From: a virus
Virus record (IMG/VR): IMGVR_UViG_3300042691_027621
Coordinates: 1-64,000 of that record
Length of the DNA stretch: 64,000 nucleotides
Strand: one strand, 5' to 3'
Shown: positions 24,566-32,713 of the stretch, piece after piece
Layout: each line of letters starts with the position of its first letter
How positions within the stretch are numbered: position 1 is the stretch's first letter
The notes under the pieces: generated by a model
What the model was told of the DNA's origin: nothing
The model's input: the letters and a program-made list of their open reading frames with translations, nothing else
The model's database searches: none
Translations under genes and position numbers: made by a program

Positions 24566-26035
24566 TCATTTGCACTGTCTAAAATACCGCATCAATTTTT
24601 GTCTATCAATTTTTCTACTTACAGTGTACTCGATTGGATTAAGATGCCTGGCAATTTTGTTAACCTTGACATGGTCAAAATGCCTGTCAAGGTACTGCAA
24701 AAACTCATGCTCGGCAGATTGACTTGGCGCCCATACGCTGAGATACAACTGTTGTTCTTCGTTGTCGATTACAACTGTAGCTCCGTCTACGCCAAACAAA
24801 TCATGAACCATCTTGTCAATGTCACCAAGATTTATCCACTCGTCACCAATTCTGAAATTAGTACCGCGGCCGTAAAAATAATAGTCGTTGTTTATTTTTT
24901 CAAATTTATCTGAACTGGTCTTCCACTGAGTTTCTCCTAGACCAAGAGCTCTAACATAGAGAAAACCGTCAATGATATCAAATTCAAAAAAATCATCTAG
25001 CTGTGGCCCAATGCGATTGGTAATATATTTGTCAGGATCAGTGTCTTGGTCAACGACCTTGACCAAAAATCCATATCCAATGGTAGTATCACCAAATACA
25101 TTTCGAATTGATGCAATATTTTTTTCTTGCATGAGTCGAACACATTGTTCGTTGACATAGAACAACGTAACAATATCCAAATTAAAATCAATCTTTGGAG
25201 TCTGTTCTAAGAAATTGATTAGTTTTTCTGAGCTATAGAGTAAGATTTTGTTGATCTGATGGTCAGTCACATATTTGCACAAATTTTTGTAGTAATTTGA
25301 ATCAGGATAATGGTTAAACACGTAGTGGTTTTTGCTTGTTATAAAACTAGGCAAAAAGTGATAACACATACTAGCACCGTGATGTAAATTATTGGTATGT
25401 AAAGTGTTTTCGTTGGGTTGAAAATTCAAATGTTTACACAGTCGCAGAGTTTGCAAAACAATTTCCTGATGAGTAATTTTGATTTGTCGCGGCAATCCAG
25501 TGGTCCCGCCTGTGGCAGTCCACACAGCATCTACATCGGGAGTTGCAAACGCAGTATTGAGTATTCTCGATACTAGACTATGATTTTGAATTTGATAGTT
25601 GTCAAAGTCTTGTTCAGTTATTATGACATTGCAATTGAGTCGATTCCGTTCGTGATCCCAGAAAGAATAGAAATCTTTGTCGTTGGGATCAGTTTGTCTG
25701 CTGTAAACTATGGCAAAATCAACTTTACCGTGCATGGTCATTCTATGACTAGTTGCATCTTCCAAACTGTAAGCATGCGGCCAATCTACAATCATGATCA
25801 TGCCTAATTCCCACACAGCAAAAACTGCACTATAGTAGTATGCGTTGGTGAGATTAAATTCTAACATCACTGTCTGCCCTGGCCGAGCCTTGTATTTTTC
25901 TACCAGCAGTATTTTCCAGTAGTCAATCATCTCACAGAATTCATCTCTGTCGATTTGAAAAATTTCTCCTGTGTTTAGATTTTCTTGGTGCAGAACAAAG
26001 TCTGCAGATATTAGATTCCTCGAAAGAATGTTCAT
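24566..26035 (-). CDS. AMP-forming acyl-adenylate/acyl-CoA synthetase-like enzyme
   Basis: 489 residues. Core motifs of the ANL superfamily are in order: TGGTTGLPRQIK (175-186, phosphate loop), FGDTTIGYG (314-322, adenine-side motif), YGRGTNFRIGDEWIN (388-402, hinge region, where the usual Asp after GR is replaced) and SRKIDR with candidate catalytic Lys475. The enzyme should activate a carboxylic acid with ATP; whether CoA is the acceptor cannot be told. Its ATG overlaps the tctC stop (ATGA), so the two are translated together. Two hand-counted lines here are 37% and 32% G+C against 52% in a gp46 line. Its place between gp47 and gp46 marks it as acquired cargo. Confidence 0.8.
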   Translation of the reverse strand: MNILSRNLISADFVLHQENLNTGEIFQIDRDEFCEMIDYWKILLVEKYKARPGQTVMLEFNLTNAYYYSAVFAVWELGMIMIVDWPHAYSLEDATSHRMTMHGKVDFAIVYSRQTDPNDKDFYSFWDHERNRLNCNVIITEQDFDNYQIQNHSLVSRILNTAFATPDVDAVWTATGGTTGLPRQIKITHQEIVLQTLRLCKHLNFQPNENTLHTNNLHHGASMCYHFLPSFITSKNHYVFNHYPDSNYYKNLCKYVTDHQINKILLYSSEKLINFLEQTPKIDFNLDIVTLFYVNEQCVRLMQEKNIASIRNVFGDTTIGYGFLVKVVDQDTDPDKYITNRIGPQLDDFFEFDIIDGFLYVRALGLGETQWKTSSDKFEKINNDYYFYGRGTNFRIGDEWINLGDIDKMVHDLFGVDGATVVIDNEEQQLYLSVWAPSQSAEHEFLQYLDRHFDHVKVNKIARHLNPIEYTVSRKIDRQKLMRYFRQCK

Positions 26036-26976
26036 TGTTGCGAGCTAATGTTAAATTTGGAAATAATTGCGTTGTACTGTGTTTGATCGTTCTTGACTTT
26101 TTGTTTAAAATTGTTCAACGACATGGTGTGTAAAGAAATGTAGTCAAATCTTGACATAGTTTCTTGTACCCGTTGATCTTTTACTGCGTCACGTAGATCT
26201 CTTTCCAGTTGTTCTTTTACTGCTCGGGGAGCAGAGCTTGGCACATAAAAAGCACACCATGCAATTAGAGTAGTGATATTTTTACCAGTTAGTTCTTTTA
26301 CTGTTGGAATGTTAGGATAGCGAGAATCTCGTTGCTCGGCAGCAATAGCAAACCATTTGTTTTTGCCAGCTTGGACCATGCTTTTGGTTGTTCCGGTACT
26401 GCCAAATCCATATGCTACTTGTTTGGTAGAAATATCAGCTTGCCAAGTACCAAAATCTTTATAAGGTACGTGAGTGGCCTTGTCTGTGAACAACAAACCA
26501 TATTCAGCTCCTAATATATGACCCACTGAACCAATGTTCCAAGAGCTATAGGAAGGATTTTTCAAAATTTCTTGTTTAAGATCGTTGTAGGTCTGAATGC
26601 TAGCTGATGCAAACAAAGCCATGTTAGCGTCCAATACTGGAGCAACAGGTTCCAATCGACTAATAGGTTCGCTGTTCTTGAACAAAGAAGAATATGCAAC
26701 CACAGTGCCGCCGTCTAAAAAACCAATGGTGTAGCCGTCAGTGGGTTGATCATTGATATGATTCAACCCAATAACTCCAGCGCCCCCGGGTTTGTTTTCT
26801 ACAATCACAGGTTGTTTCCATTTTTCAGTTAGGACTTCAGAAATTTTTCTTGCCATGACATCAGGACCTGAGCCTACTCCAACTGACAAGACAATTTTCA
26901 CAGGTTTCTCGGGCCATGTTTGTGCATTAACAGCAAGAGTTGCAGTCAATGATAGAAGTGATAAAAATTTTTTCAT
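26032..26976 (-). CDS. TctC/Bug-family periplasmic substrate-binding protein
   Basis: 314 residues, full length for the family. It begins with a signal peptide (MKKFLSLLSLTATLAVNAQ) and then TWPEKPVKIVLSVGVGSGPDVMARKI, the standard mature N-terminus of Bug proteins; PVIVENKPGGAGVIG follows at the expected place, and ELTGKNITTLIAWCAFYVPSSAP near 225 completes the fold. Bug proteins capture carboxylates and other small metabolites in the periplasm for tripartite tricarboxylate transporters. No TctA or TctB membrane gene is present. It has an AAAGGA site, starts 12 bases after the gp47 stop and overlaps the AMP ligase. A virus-encoded copy is unexpected; a metabolic or host-surface role is inference. 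Confidence 0.9.
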   Translation of the reverse strand: MKKFLSLLSLTATLAVNAQTWPEKPVKIVLSVGVGSGPDVMARKISEVLTEKWKQPVIVENKPGGAGVIGLNHINDQPTDGYTIGFLDGGTVVAYSSLFKNSEPISRLEPVAPVLDANMALFASASIQTYNDLKQEILKNPSYSSWNIGSVGHILGAEYGLLFTDKATHVPYKDFGTWQADISTKQVAYGFGSTGTTKSMVQAGKNKWFAIAAEQRDSRYPNIPTVKELTGKNITTLIAWCAFYVPSSAPRAVKEQLERDLRDAVKDQRVQETMSRFDYISLHTMSLNNFKQKVKNDQTQYNAIISKFNISSQQ

Positions 26977-26988
26977 TTGATTTTTCCT

Positions 26989-28005
26989 TTAGAGATTTTG
27001 ATAAATCTTCAGCAACAGTTTGTTGTCGTAAAATTCAGATTCAATGTTGGTGAGCTGGTCTGTCACAATTTGATCCACTGATTCGAACTTAACATCACCA
27101 GGAGCCATGTCTTCGTCTACACCTACAGCTTTGTTTGGAATCAGGGCCATCTCACGCAGGGTGTAGTCCCGCACAAAAGTTTCTTTGATGAAGTTGGCTT
27201 CTTCGTATGAAATCTCAATGTCTAAGTTAACTCTAACATGCATCTTGGGTCGAAGCAGAGACGCAGCGTTGTCGATAAGATTTGCAAGGCCGTAAACCCT
27301 GTAGGTAGGCTGATCGGGCCAAGCATGATATACTGGATCTTTGCCCCATTCTAACACAGCGAGTCCGCGTTCGTCGTCACCGGCGTCTGCGTAGTTGTGA
27401 GGGAACGCATTTCCAATGTAGGTGATATTCTTTTTAGTCTGGCGTTTGTGAAAGTGCCCAGTGAACACATGACCAAAGCCTCCAAGATCTTCGCGACGAA
27501 TTTCGCCATGATCCGGCATCTCTACCATGGCATTCATCAGGTAACCGGGCAGTTCAAAGTGTCCAAACAGGTAATCGCCTTTTAGTTTGGCCAAGCGTCG
27601 ATGATCGTCCCCACATAACCAAGGGGCAATAGTGACATTACCATCGCTGAACCAATCATTGCAGATTTCCACACGAGGGAGGTGCTTCGCCCACTCCACG
27701 CTTTGAATGTCACGTTTATCGCGATAATATAGATCGTGGTTACCAGGAATAAAATACACACGTTCAAAGTTGTCATTCATGTGCTCCAGGGCTCGTAGGC
27801 TGTAGTTCAGGGTGACAATGTTCAGACTAGCACGATTGTTGTGCCAGTCGCCTAGGAACAAACAGGTTTCACAACCCTCTTGCTTGGCTTTTTCGGTAGC
27901 CCACTTCACAAAAGCCAAACAGTCTTCGTTGTGAACGGTGCTGTTTGACTTGAGCCCAAAATGTATGTCTGTGAAGATTGCGGCTTTTTTAAATAGATTA
28001 CTCAT
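26989..28005 (-). CDS. 47: Recombination endonuclease subunit gp47 (Mre11-like nuclease)
   Basis: 338 residues (T4 gp47 is 339). All metallophosphoesterase motifs are visible: D13 and H15 in FTDIHFG, D53 and H55-N56 in GDWHNN, N89-H90-D91 in PGNHD, H149 in GHFE, and H184/H186 in GHFHKRQ. It forms the gp46-gp47 complex, the phage Mre11-Rad50 equivalent. It follows gp55 after 12 bases and is directly followed by tctC. The end is complete, so the cargo genes did not disrupt it. Confidence 0.96.
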   Translation of the reverse strand: MSNLFKKAAIFTDIHFGLKSNSTVHNEDCLAFVKWATEKAKQEGCETCLFLGDWHNNRASLNIVTLNYSLRALEHMNDNFERVYFIPGNHDLYYRDKRDIQSVEWAKHLPRVEICNDWFSDGNVTIAPWLCGDDHRRLAKLKGDYLFGHFELPGYLMNAMVEMPDHGEIRREDLGGFGHVFTGHFHKRQTKKNITYIGNAFPHNYADAGDDERGLAVLEWGKDPVYHAWPDQPTYRVYGLANLIDNAASLLRPKMHVRVNLDIEISYEEANFIKETFVRDYTLREMALIPNKAVGVDEDMAPGDVKFESVDQIVTDQLTNIESEFYDNKLLLKIYQNL

Positions 28006-28017
28006 CTACTGATTATA

Positions 28018-28914
28018 CTACTCATCTAGACTAGAAACAACCGGTCCGGACATTTCTGCTGCACTCTTACCGCCGGCATTTTGACGAGTCCATGATGGGT
28101 TCAGGCCGTTGATTTCCAGGATGTCATCTCGTATGTTTTGCATTTTCTTCTCAATGTTGAGAATACGAGTAAAACTGTTGGTGATTGCGGCGGTATAGTA
28201 AGCGAATGGGTTCTGGCTTTTTGATTCGTCGAATTGTAGACCAATTTGACTGAGTTGAAGAAGAGCTTGTCCGCGCATTTCCTCGTTGTAGGTGTAGCCA
28301 CGCCAGTTTGATCTTGTGGCATAGCGTTCACACAGTTTCATAAACATCATAGCAAGCTTGCGGGTCATGTTGCCGTGTTCTCTCGAAAACTCGCCAGTTT
28401 CTAAATCGCCCCGCCAATGACTACGGCCAACCAGATAGGGATTTTTATCTTCATCTATGCGATAGTGTTCAAACGGCGGGAAATTCAATCTTACATAGTT
28501 CATGTCCAGCACCGGAACCTCTACTAGGTCATCCAAGGGGTCTGTTTCGACATCGTCTAGTTCAAAGATTTCATCCAGTTTCTTTTTCTTTTGCTCAGCT
28601 TTGGTAAGTTTTTTAGGTGCTTTGGGAATGTGATCCCAACAGGTAATACGAAACACTAGATCAGTGTTGGCAATTTTCTTCTGATCAATTACTTCGCCTG
28701 TTTCGCGCTTGATGCGGTCTGCACGGTTCTTACGTGCTTCAACCACAGTGCGTTGATTGATTTTGTCTACGCTGGGCAGTATCAAATCAAATTGATGATC
28801 CAATACTCTATCTCTGTACCAACAGTAGGTATTTTTACTGAGGTGAATTTCTTTGAGAATGTCTCGATTGTTAAGGTAGTTGACCTTGGCAGGGGTTTTT
28901 GTTAGTAATGTCAT
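28018..28914 (-). CDS. 55: Late-transcription sigma factor gp55, enlarged
   Basis: 298 residues from ATG 28914; T4 gp55 is 185. The N-terminus KVNYLNNRDILKEI aligns with the T4 gp55 N-terminus (KYNYVNNKELLQAI), which supports this start over ATG 28986. The sigma region-2-like part is RKLAMMFMKLCERYATRSNWRGYTYNEEMRGQ then FDESKSQNPFAYYTAAITNSFTRILNIEKK. Between these lies about 150 residues absent in T4, including a Lys/Glu segment (KAPKKLTKAEQKKKKLDEI) and LNFPPFEHYR. gp55 directs RNA polymerase to TATAAATA late promoters, which are abundant here. It is first in the operon gp55-gp47-tctC-ligase-gp46-nuclease. Confidence 0.92.
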   Translation of the reverse strand: MTLLTKTPAKVNYLNNRDILKEIHLSKNTYCWYRDRVLDHQFDLILPSVDKINQRTVVEARKNRADRIKRETGEVIDQKKIANTDLVFRITCWDHIPKAPKKLTKAEQKKKKLDEIFELDDVETDPLDDLVEVPVLDMNYVRLNFPPFEHYRIDEDKNPYLVGRSHWRGDLETGEFSREHGNMTRKLAMMFMKLCERYATRSNWRGYTYNEEMRGQALLQLSQIGLQFDESKSQNPFAYYTAAITNSFTRILNIEKKMQNIRDDILEINGLNPSWTRQNAGGKSAAEMSGPVVSSLDE

Positions 28915-28924
28915 AGATGTATGT

Positions 28925-28952
28925 ATTGTAGCATTTACGCAACAGTTGTCAA
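28925..28952 (-). promoter_or_regulatory. Sigma-70-type promoter for the gp55-gp47-gp46 operon
   Basis: TTGACA (28947-28952) and TACAAT (28925-28930) on the minus strand with a 16-base spacer. The expected start site lies only a few bases before the gp55 ATG at 28914, so the leader would be very short. Confidence 0.65.
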
Positions 28953-28961
28953 CCAGAATTT

Positions 28962-28969
28962 GGTAAATA
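28962..28969 (+). promoter_or_regulatory. Possible late promoter GGTAAATA for the tail operon
   Basis: GGTAAATA on the plus strand, 18 bases before ATG 28988 and upstream of an AGGAG ribosome site. It lies back-to-back with the sigma-70-type promoter of the minus operon. Confidence 0.4.
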
Positions 28970-28987
28970 TGGTAAACAGGAGCCATT

Positions 28988-29887
28988 ATGCTTACAGCAC
29001 CGGACTATTACTATTATCAACAACAGCAACAGGCAAACGCCTACAATGCTTATATTCAACAACAGCAACAAGCCCAGCAACAAGCCCAGCAACAGGCCTA
29101 TCTGCAACAACAAGCCTATCTTGCACAACAACAAGCATACTATGCTTATCAAGCTCAACAGCAACAAATTGCGCAACAACAAGCCTATCAACAGTATTTA
29201 CAACAGCAACAACTGGCCGCGCAACAAGCAGCTCAAGCAGCCGAACAGGCTCGTCAGTCTGCTGAAAACGCCGCTATTGAACAGGCTCGTGCTGCCCAGG
29301 CCGCACAGGTCGCTGCTATTCAGGCCGCTGCCCTGGCTGCTCAAGACATACTGGCTGCGCAGACTGCACAGGCTGCACAAGCCGCTCAAGATTTGGCAGC
29401 CGCACAGATACAGGCACAAATTGCTGCACAACAGTCAGCTGCCGCTGCCGCTGCTGCCGCGCAACAACAACAACAATTACAACTGGCATTGCAGGCACAA
29501 GGACAAGAACAATTTGCTGCTTCGGTGGCTGTGGCTGTAGGACAAGCATCCAACAGTGTGACAGCCAGCATTGAACAAGCTCAGGTAGCTGCTGGTCGTA
29601 CTCTGTTTTTGATTGATGTGTCTGACATAGTGGTCACTCAACCTGAACAGAGCTTCTATTCAGATCCGCAGTACACAGCGCAACAACCAGTAAACGTGCG
29701 AATTGGACCCACTTCCACAGTATATGATCCCAGTGTGCCCACGGTTACAACATCAGCTGCAACCACAGGATCAGTAAACACCAACTACAGTATAAATGTT
29801 GGATCAGATTACAATCTGGCTTTGCAACAGCTGGACAACCAAATCTACGCAGGACCTGCGGTTAGACTAACACCTGTTGCAGTGTAA
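28988..29887 (+). CDS. Glutamine/alanine-rich low-complexity protein of the tail operon
   Basis: 299 residues. After MLTAPDYYYY, residues ~10-75 are mostly Gln with Ala and Tyr (repeats of 'QQQAY'), residues ~75-200 are Ala/Gln/Ile helix-forming sequence, and the last ~100 residues are a mixed domain (GRTLFLIDVSDIVVT, PVNVRIGPTSTVYD, LALQQLDNQIYAGPAVRLT) with normal composition. A clear AGGAG ribosome site and a late-type octamer precede it. It is the first gene of the plus tail/baseplate operon, immediately before gp48. The C-terminal domain may be the folded, virion-bound part; the N-terminal part resembles prion-like or coiled polyQ tracts. I do not recognise a family. Confidence 0.75.
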   Translation: MLTAPDYYYYQQQQQANAYNAYIQQQQQAQQQAQQQAYLQQQAYLAQQQAYYAYQAQQQQIAQQQAYQQYLQQQQLAAQQAAQAAEQARQSAENAAIEQARAAQAAQVAAIQAAALAAQDILAAQTAQAAQAAQDLAAAQIQAQIAAQQSAAAAAAAAQQQQQLQLALQAQGQEQFAASVAVAVGQASNSVTASIEQAQVAAGRTLFLIDVSDIVVTQPEQSFYSDPQYTAQQPVNVRIGPTSTVYDPSVPTVTTSAATTGSVNTNYSINVGSDYNLALQQLDNQIYAGPAVRLTPVAV

Positions 29888-29914
29888 TCAGTTATCTACG
29901 CCTTTTTTGTTTTG

Positions 29915-29922
29915 AGTAAATA
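29915..29922 (+). promoter_or_regulatory. Possible late promoter variant AGTAAATA
   Basis: AGTAAATA, 20 bases before the gp48 ATG at 29943, followed by an AAAGG ribosome site. One base differs from AATAAATA. Confidence 0.35.
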
Positions 29923-29942
29923 ACATATAAAGGTCAGTAGAT

Positions 29943-32408
29943 ATGCCATGGATAACAATTGAAGCCGGTGAAGGATATATAAACGTTTGGGAAGAAGACC
30001 CCAAACCGACGCCTGTATCTGCGGCCTCAGATCCTGAATTACCGCAACCAGATCCCCCACCACCTGCTCCAACAGCGACCAGCACCACTGCATCCAACAA
30101 TGCTGCTACCACAGGCAACGGCACATCAACGCCAGCAGGAGATCAGTCAGGACCGACAGCTACCACCAGCACGGCAGATATTACTGCGCAGATTCGCGGC
30201 GAATTGTCTGGCGGTCCGCAAAATCAGGGCTATCTAAATCTAATTCTCAACAAATACAGCGCAGAAGATTTGGCACGAGCATATCCTGAGTTTGGTAATG
30301 CTGAGGATTATCGAGTTGCAAAAAATGGCTTGCCCAAGGATCTCATAGTGCCAGGAAGCTTGGACGCCGAAGGCCGACTACAACTAGTTCAAGGCACTCC
30401 TGAGTTTATTCGAGCAGAACAGCTTTCAAGACAAGCCAGCCGCGACGCTATACGAAAAGCAGCCATTGCCAATGGATTTCCGCCTGATGCAGCAATTCCT
30501 ACCACCGGCGACATCAACGGCCGGGTTTATATTACGCTAGAAAATGGTAAAAATATTGACATCACTGACTACTTTGAAGGCAACCCAAAGCCTCCAGTGA
30601 ATATACCTCTCAATGTGGCCACATACGGCACTTCTACAGTGACTACTCCGTTTAGAGAAGTAGAAATAACAGCTCTGCCTGCAGTATCTATAACTGTGAA
30701 CACTTCTGAAGGTGCAATAGTAGTTGATCCTAACTCTGAAACAGCTAGATTTATTCAGTGGCAAGGTTCTCAGCCTGGTATTGATGGACGCCCACTTAGA
30801 GAAACGTGGGCTCGACAAGGTATCTCTGATCCTTACAGCAATCCTGCAATTGTTGGTCAGGCGGTTAAACAAATTGATCGTGCAGATGCGCGAACAGAAC
30901 TGTTCAATCAAAGTGGAGTGACACCCCCGGCTGGACAAATTGCACCTTGGAACGATCCAAAATGGCCAGAATATCAAGGCAGCAACCGAGAAGCCTACGC
31001 ATCCGCTAGTGCAGCTCTCGCGGATGTTGATGTTAAAAATCAACTCAAAGCCGAAAACGGTTGGGACGAAGCCACTTTTCAAAGCTGGGCGTTGAGAGCT
31101 ACCAATCCTGAAGAGTGGGGTCGTCAGGCTGCTGCTTATGATGCAGCCAACGGCATTGTAGTAGGACCAAGTTCAGGTGCAACCACTGCTCTATCAGCCA
31201 ATGGTGCCACAGCGGTGACCACAACTGGCCAAGTCAACAGCCAGGGCTTTGCGGTGACTGCATATTCAGCAGTAAACAACGCCGCTGGTGCGGTTGATGC
31301 AGCGACTGGAGGATTGATTACCACAGGGGCAGGTGCTATTAACACAGCAACAAATATAGTTAATACAGCAATACCTGTGGCCACAGCGGCACTGGCAGGT
31401 TTTGCTAGTGCCTCAGCCGCCGCTGATGCTGCACAGTCGCTGATCAGCGGAGCCGTTAAATCAGCAGTGGCATTGCCATCGTCGCTGAGTCCATTTGTGA
31501 CTGCGGCCACTGATGCTTTTAGTGCCGCTGCCAGCACAGGATTGACCACAGTTGAAAACTTGTTTAGTGGTCAAGCGGCTACCTTGTTGTTGGCCAAAAA
31601 TCAAGCCACTCTGCAGGCCAGAAACAACGAAGCGGCCACAGCCGATTGGCGAGTGCGATTGCAATTGGGGACACAAGCTGACTATCTGTACAAGGATGCT
31701 GAACCTGGAATTTTGGCACCATTGTACGACACTGACGGTGTGATATTTCCCTACATGCCCACGATTGAAACTTCCTATGCTGCCAACTATGACAAATTTG
31801 ATCTCACGCATTCCAACTATCGCGGCTATTTTTACAAAGGCAGCAATGTCAATGACATCAATCTTCGTGCCACATTTACAGCACAAGACACACAGGAAGC
31901 TAACTACTTGTTGGCAGTGATACACTTTTTTAGATCAGTAACCAAGATGTTTTATGGCCAGGATGCGTATCGTGGCGCACCACCGCCCTTGGTGTTTTTG
32001 AATGGACTGGGCAATTATCAGTTCAATGAACATCCTTGTTTTGTGTCTAATTTTAGTTACAGTTTGCCCAACGATGTTGATTACATTCGAGCCCAGGCTC
32101 CCAACAACTACGGTAACTTGTTTAGCAAACGCGAACGCACTGGCAGCACCAGTGGAGGACTATTAGGCAGTGTAGCAACCAGATTGCTGGGTCTAGGAGT
32201 GTCTACCGTAAATCCAAGCATGCCCAATGTACCATCGCCGGGTATGATACAAAGCAATGTCACCAACATCAATGATGCCACTTATGTGCCTACCAAAATG
32301 GAAATCAACATTACTCTACTGCCAACAAACACTCGAGCTCAAGTCAGTCAACAGTTTAGCCTTACAGAGTTCGCCAATGGTAACCTGCTCAAAGGAGGAT
32401 TCTGGTAA
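29943..32408 (+). CDS. 48: Baseplate tail-tube cap protein gp48 with long N-terminal extension
   Basis: 821 residues; T4 gp48 is 364. The gp48-like region is the last ~275 residues: DWRVRLQLGTQADYLYK, GVIFPYMPTIETSYAANYDKFDLTHSNYRGYFYKGSNVNDINLRATFTAQ, then LAVIHFFRSVTKMFYGQD and NEHPCFVSNFSYSLPNDVDYI. It would cap the baseplate hub and start tail-tube polymerisation. The first ~540 residues are extra: a Pro/Thr-rich linker (~20-80), a mixed region, and an Ala/Thr-rich helical region with hydrophobic stretches (~430-530). The stop overlaps the gp53 start (TAATG). The extension could be a membrane-active or scaffold part; unknown. Confidence 0.85.
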   Translation: MPWITIEAGEGYINVWEEDPKPTPVSAASDPELPQPDPPPPAPTATSTTASNNAATTGNGTSTPAGDQSGPTATTSTADITAQIRGELSGGPQNQGYLNLILNKYSAEDLARAYPEFGNAEDYRVAKNGLPKDLIVPGSLDAEGRLQLVQGTPEFIRAEQLSRQASRDAIRKAAIANGFPPDAAIPTTGDINGRVYITLENGKNIDITDYFEGNPKPPVNIPLNVATYGTSTVTTPFREVEITALPAVSITVNTSEGAIVVDPNSETARFIQWQGSQPGIDGRPLRETWARQGISDPYSNPAIVGQAVKQIDRADARTELFNQSGVTPPAGQIAPWNDPKWPEYQGSNREAYASASAALADVDVKNQLKAENGWDEATFQSWALRATNPEEWGRQAAAYDAANGIVVGPSSGATTALSANGATAVTTTGQVNSQGFAVTAYSAVNNAAGAVDAATGGLITTGAGAINTATNIVNTAIPVATAALAGFASASAAADAAQSLISGAVKSAVALPSSLSPFVTAATDAFSAAASTGLTTVENLFSGQAATLLLAKNQATLQARNNEAATADWRVRLQLGTQADYLYKDAEPGILAPLYDTDGVIFPYMPTIETSYAANYDKFDLTHSNYRGYFYKGSNVNDINLRATFTAQDTQEANYLLAVIHFFRSVTKMFYGQDAYRGAPPPLVFLNGLGNYQFNEHPCFVSNFSYSLPNDVDYIRAQAPNNYGNLFSKRERTGSTSGGLLGSVATRLLGLGVSTVNPSMPNVPSPGMIQSNVTNINDATYVPTKMEINITLLPTNTRAQVSQQFSLTEFANGNLLKGGFW

Positions 32409-32710
32409 TGGCTGCTATCTATAACACCGCTAGTCCTTATTATTCCACTGGGTTCACACAGTTCTACCTTGACGTCATGGTCAACCGGCCTATACCACGG
32501 GAAACTGATGATAAAGAAGTCATAATCAATCAAACCTATCAATACAGACCAGATCTCATGGCCTATGACTTTTATGGCGATGGCAGTTTGTGGTGGGTTT
32601 TTTATCAACGCAATCCTAATACATTGACTGCTCCAGTGATAGATTTTACAGCCGGCAAGAGAATTTTTGTGCCCAAAATTTCTGTGTTGCAACAAAGTCT
32701 TGGAATATAA
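32408..32710 (+). CDS. 53: Baseplate wedge protein gp53
   Basis: 100 residues. RPDLMAYDFYGDGSLWWVFYQRNPNTLTAPVIDFTAGKRIFVP is the LysM-like core of gp53. T4 gp53 is 196 residues, so this is a short form consisting of the N-terminal arm plus LysM-like domain. In T4 gp53 binds the wedge (gp6/gp7) to the hub region and is among the last wedge proteins added. GGAGGA precedes the overlapping start. Confidence 0.88.
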   Translation: MAAIYNTASPYYSTGFTQFYLDVMVNRPIPRETDDKEVIINQTYQYRPDLMAYDFYGDGSLWWVFYQRNPNTLTAPVIDFTAGKRIFVPKISVLQQSLGI

Positions 32711-32713
32711 TCA

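Noticed and set aside
24566-26976. Host DNA contamination or chimeric assembly around tctC and the ligase
   Set aside because: Genes on both sides are intact, spacing is 12 and 60 bases, strand is the same and the two genes overlap; it looks like true phage sequence, though read support cannot be checked here.
28915-28986. Extended gp55 start at ATG 28986
   Set aside because: It would cover the TTGACA/TACAAT promoter, and gp55 homology starts just after the ATG at 28914.
29046-29540. Asn/Lys/Arg-rich frame inside the polyQ gene
   Set aside because: An out-of-frame reading of CAA/CAG repeats; the frame at 28988 has the ribosome site and a sensible C-terminal domain.
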